64,000 bases of DNA from positions 60,623,023-60,687,022 of the forward strand of contig CM043970.1 in the NCBI GenBank assembly GCA_014529385.2. The letters run 5' to 3'. Position numbers and translations under genes: made by a program. The stretch comes from Adiantum capillus-veneris (taxonomy: Eukaryota > Streptophyta > Polypodiopsida > Polypodiales > Pteridaceae). The notes under the pieces are model-generated. The model was not told where the DNA came from. It searched no databases and was given only the letters and a program-made list of their open reading frames with translations. Below are positions 60,438-64,000 of this stretch, in pieces (within the stretch, counting starts at the first letter, position 1; every line of letters begins with the position of its first letter).

Positions 60438-61462
60438 GTGTCAAAGGAATGCAAATCCTTCAAACAAAGAAGCTTCTACTAGGGATTGAAAGCAGTGGAC
60501 TTAGAGTTCTGCGAAGATTGTGTTTATGGTAAACAAAAGAGGATAAAATTTCAAAATTCAAGAAATGAAAGCAAAAATAAAAAACTTGAGCTGGTTCATT
60601 CTGATGTTTGGGGTCCTACAAGTACACCATCCCTTGGTTGCTCATTGTACTATGTAACATTCATAGATGATGCAACTAGGAAAACATAGGTTTATGTGAT
60701 GAAGAATAAATCCAATGTGTTTTTCATATTTCAAAGATGGAAAGCCTTTGTGGAGAATAAAGCAGGTACCAAAGTTAAATGCCTCAGATCCGACAATGGA
60801 GGCGAGTACTGCATCCAAGATTTTGAGTGCTAGCAATGGCATTTGAAGGCAAAGGACAACCCTAAGGACAACTCAACAAAATGGCATTTTTGAAAGGATG
60901 AACATAACAATTATGGAGTGAGCACAAAGCATGCGGCTACATGCAGGCTTACCACTTGATCTTTGAGTGGAAGCAGTAAGTACATTTGTGTACTTAATCA
61001 ACTGGTCACCCTCAACGGCATTGGATGGGTGAGTTCTAGAGGAGGCATGGACAGGAAAATCGGTGAATTATTCACTTCTCAAAGTGTCTAGGTGTGAGCC
61101 TTTCATGCACATAGATAGAAGCATAAGGTCAAAGCTAGATGCAAAGTCCAAAAATTGTTTCTTCATTGGCTATAGAGAAGGTGACTTTGGGTTCACCTAT
61201 GGAATTTTGAAGATGGTGAAATCTTTATAAGTAAGGATGTGATTTTCAATGAACAAAATATGTACAAAGGTTACTTGGAAAGAAAACAAACAAAAGAAAC
61301 AGGTGATGAGTACATGGAGCTTGAGGACGGGAAGACTCAAGGAGTGCAAATAGTGACAACGTTCAACAATGTCAACCAAATGAGGAGCCTCAACCTATTC
61401 CCCAAAGATCTACAAGAGCAAGTGGACCTCCAGAAAGGTTTATTCCTTCCTTCAACCATCTC
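60438..61462 (+). pseudogene. Element H pre-integrase and integrase (broken)
   Basis: 60486-60689 carries LEFCEDCVYGKQKRIKF, LELVHSDVWGP (first catalytic Asp) and FIDDATRKT, then TAG where Trp is expected. The same frame continues VYVMKNKSNVFFIFQRW and LRSDNGGEYC (second Asp). The catalytic Glu is in NGIFERMN near 60880. 60900-61462 is decayed and includes a linker frame at 61239-61466. Confidence 0.82.
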
Positions 61463-62486
61463 TTGATCTCAAATTCTAGAGAGCTGGAATCATTCAAGGA
61501 TAAAGAATGCAAAGAAGAATGGATAAAGAGCATGCAAGTGGAGATGGACTCATTACATCACAACCAAACATGGGAGTTGGTTGAGTTGCCTAAAGGTAAG
61601 CGGGCACTTCAAAACAAATGGGTGTACAAGCTGAAGGAAGAAGAAGGTGGGAAGAAAAGGTACAAGTCTAGGCTTGTGGTAAAAGGGTTTTCTCAAAAGA
61701 AAGTTATTGACTTCAATGAAATATTTTGTTGTGTTGTAAAAATGAACTCAATTAGGCTTGTCTTAAGCCTTGTGAATGCTCATCATTTAAATATTGAGCA
61801 AATGGATGTAAATACGACATTCCCTCATGGTGACTTAGAGGAGGAAATTTACATGCTTCAACCAAAGGGATATGAAGTAAAAGGTAAGGAGAAAATGGTT
61901 TGCAGGTTAAAGAAGAGCTTTTATGGTTTAAAGCAATCATCAAGACAGTGGTACTTGAAGTTTGATCAATGGATGTTGGATCATGGATTCACTCAAATCA
62001 CTGCATCTACACAAAGAATTTGATAGATGGGAAGTTCATCATCCTAATGTTGTTTGTTGATGATATGTTGATTGCAAGTGCTAACATACAGGACATCAAA
62101 GACCTAAAAGAGTAGCTGTCTAAATCTTTTTCAATGAAAGATTTATGTGTTGCAAAGAAGATACTTGGTATGAAGATATCAAGGGACAGGATGAAGAAGA
62201 CAATAAAGCTATCTCAGGAGGATTACATCAAGAAGGTACTAGAAAGGTTTGCAATGCAAAATGCAAAAACGATTTCTACACCTTTGGTTGGTCACTTTAA
62301 ACTAACCAAAAATATGTGTCCAAAGACACAAGAGAAGATAGCCTATATGTCTAAAGTTGTATATGCTACAGTGGTAGGTTCTCTTATGTATGTTATGGTC
62401 TAGACAATTCCAGACACTGCACATGCAATGGGAGTTGTAAGTAGGTTCATGGACAACCCAGGTAAAGAGCACTGGCAAGCTGTGAA
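61463..62486 (+). pseudogene. Element H reverse transcriptase (broken)
   Basis: 61463-62023: EEWIKSMQVEMDSLHHNQTW, RALQNKWVYKLKEE, QMDVNTTFPHGDLEEEIYM and SFYGLKQSSRQWYLKFDQWM (given in part). A shift near 62010 leads to LLFVDDMLIAS near 62050 (catalytic D-D kept, first residue F). TAG at about 62113 replaces a likely CAG. 62134-62403 holds MKDLCVAKKILGMKISRD and ALVSLMYVM-like sequence, ending at TAG 62401. Confidence 0.85.
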
Positions 62487-62990
62487 ATGATACTTACGTA
62501 TCTAAAAGGGACAACAACAAATACTTTGTATTTTGGAGGAACTGATATTTTTCTAGAAGGGTATGCTGATGCAGATATGGTAGGTGACAAAGATACTCGA
62601 AGGAGCACTACTGGCTATGTCTTCATGGCTGGAGGCACAGCAGTAAGCTGGGCTTCAAAGCTGCAGAAAGTGGTCTCACTTTCTACTACAAAAGCAGAGT
62701 ATGTAGCAATGATAAAGGCAAGCAAGAAATTATGTGGATTCACGAATTCTTAGAAGAGCTTGGATTCAAACAAGACAATTGTGTCTTGTACAGTGATAGC
62801 CAAAGCGCTATCCATCTTGCAAAGAATTCAACCTTTCATTCAAGGACAAAGCACATTGAGGTAAGATATCACTTCATACACACTCTTTTGGAAGGTGCAT
62901 ACAAGTGAAAGTCCTGCAGACATGTTTACAAAGGTGGTCAACAAGGAGAAGTTGAGCTTTTGCTCATCTTCAATTGGTATTCAAGGATAA
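62487..62990 (+). pseudogene. Element H RNase H (broken)
   Basis: 62487-62753: YLKGTTTNTLYFGGTDIFLE (given in part), GYADADMVGDKDTRRSTTGY and SLSTTKAEYVAM. After a shift come LYSDSQSAIHLAKNS, HIEVRYHFI and SPADMFTKVVNKEKLSFC to TAA 62988-62990. Confidence 0.87.
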
Positions 62991-63039
62991 GAAGCCAGGA
63001 TGGAAAGCAATCACAGGTTTGGTGTGGAGATTAGTCTCT

Positions 63040-63050
63040 AAGTGGGAGAT
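63040..63050 (+). other. Polypurine tract of element H
   Basis: aagtgggagat directly before the 3' LTR; almost the same as E's tract. Confidence 0.8.
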
Positions 63051-63690
63051 TGTTAAGTATGGAGCCTGATTTACCCCTTGTAATTTTTTGTATTAAAAAC
63101 ACACATTTGTAAGGCTCCTGTTATGAGGAGAAGCCATCGTACATGAAGAAAAATCACTCGCCAAAAACCAAAAGTTTCAAGGAATATTCATTTTTATCGG
63201 AATATTATGGCCGAACGGCGGGCCGAAAAGTGGTCGGAAAATGGCCAGCTGGTTGACTGATGGCCGGTAGTCAATGGTCGATGGTCGGTGATTGGAAGTC
63301 AATGGCCGGTGGGTGGTGGCCAAATTCAATGGCCGGTGGCCAATTTCAAGATGGACTTGTCTTCTCAAGAGCGATCACACATGGGCACATTGGAGAGTCC
63401 AAGTCGTCGGACTTGTCAACACAAGGGCGGCTATACACGGCTACCTCTCATGAGAGAGGGCAATTCTTTTGGCCTATAAAAGGAGGCCTCTTCTTCACAC
63501 AATAATGGATTGTGAAGCATTGTGGTGCATTGTGAAGTTGATGTGAGGTGGTGAGAGTGAGCAAGGTGGGAGTTCCAAAAGGGTATAATCCCTTTGTAGT
63601 CTACTTCTTGTTTTGAAGTACTAAAGCCATTGAGAGGTTGCTTTCCCGTGGACATAGCCCACATTGGGTGAACCACGAATATCGTATGTG

Positions 63691-63724
<34 letters not shown>

Positions 63725-63820
63725 ACCTCTCTACTCTATAACCTCTCATGTGTGAAAATTATCTCTCTCCATTAAGTAAACTACTCAATTATCTACTTAG
63801 CTACGTCCTATTTCCTAACA
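63051..63820 (+). repeat. 3' LTR of element H
   Basis: 770 bp, tgttaagtatggagcctg...tttcctaaca, with TATA box 63474-63483, GGCCGG-type repeats and a longer CT tract (63689-63724) than the 5' LTR. Confidence 0.88.
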
Positions 63821-64000
63821 CCAAGCACTCACCTTGCATGAATAGGTACTGAAAGTCTGATTACTGCACTACAATAAGAGCATATACCAAAGGCACTTTT
63901 TTTCCACCGAGATTTTTTCCTTTGGTCATCTATGTTTTAGAACCTAATCTATAAACAATCATCCCTATCTGCTTATATATATTCCTTCTACATTAGGTAC
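63821..64000. other. Right flank of element H, no gene
   Basis: 180 bases of AT-rich sequence that should be contiguous with 58360 before H inserted. No feature is seen. Confidence 0.55.

Larger units (their letters stand above)
58361..63820 (+). mobile_element. Element H: full-length but decayed Ty1/copia element
   Basis: LTRs of 733 bp (58361-59093) and 770 bp (63051-63820) of the F family, an iMet PBS, a polypurine tract, and a plus-strand interior in copia order ending at TAA 62988-62990. Flanks ccatg (58356-58360) and ccaag (63821-63825) are a 5-bp target duplication with one change. Total 5460 bp. Many stops and shifts. Confidence 0.9.

Overview
The window looks like intergenic, repeat-dense nuclear DNA from a land plant. 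Almost every supportable coding stretch is an LTR retrotransposon (Ty1/copia or Ty3/gypsy) protein, four of the elements have tRNA-iMet-type primer binding sites, and the rest is long pure dinucleotide microsatellites and AT-rich sequence. I see no convincing host gene, rRNA, tRNA, CRISPR or bacterial feature. The species cannot be read from the sequence; a large-genome plant such as a fern or other non-grass lineage is a guess.

Layout. 1-6043: non-genic DNA with a 293-bp MITE-like element (1243-1535), three long microsatellites and a short-LTR gypsy remnant (3823-4243). 6044 to about 35990: one old minus-strand gypsy element (C) carrying a deep nest of later insertions. C is split in its reverse transcriptase by element B (8565-33486, plus strand), which has two LTRs of about 2.2 kb around a gag-only interior. 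B's right LTR was then hit twice. A minus-strand copia element D (12945-23541) went in, and D itself was split by a young plus-strand copia element E (16085-21626). A minus-strand gypsy element A (24714-32625) also went in, and A was split by a solo LTR of the B family (B', 27321-29376). Each layer can be peeled off at a 4-5 bp target duplication, and for E, B' and B the interrupted reading frame closes again.

36668-38300: the left end of a copia element F (LTR plus gag). 38300-39150: a gypsy gag fragment G. 39151-52663: a large gypsy element I with a 3.8-kb left LTR, about 2.4 kb of unrecognised degenerate coding sequence between primer binding site and gag, and a broken pol. About 52664-57200: a minus-strand gypsy element J without recognisable LTRs. 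58361-63820: a complete but decayed copia element H of the F family. 57200-58360 and 63821-64000 hold no gene I can support.

All coding copies are broken by stops or frameshifts. Many in-frame stops look like C-to-T (or G-to-A) changes, as expected of methylated, silenced transposons. E is the youngest (LTRs differ at 2 of 219 bases by hand count), then A (10 of 153), then D (about 24 of 229). The most unusual material is the unrecognised coding block in the leader of element I (43229-45250), followed by the gag-only element B.
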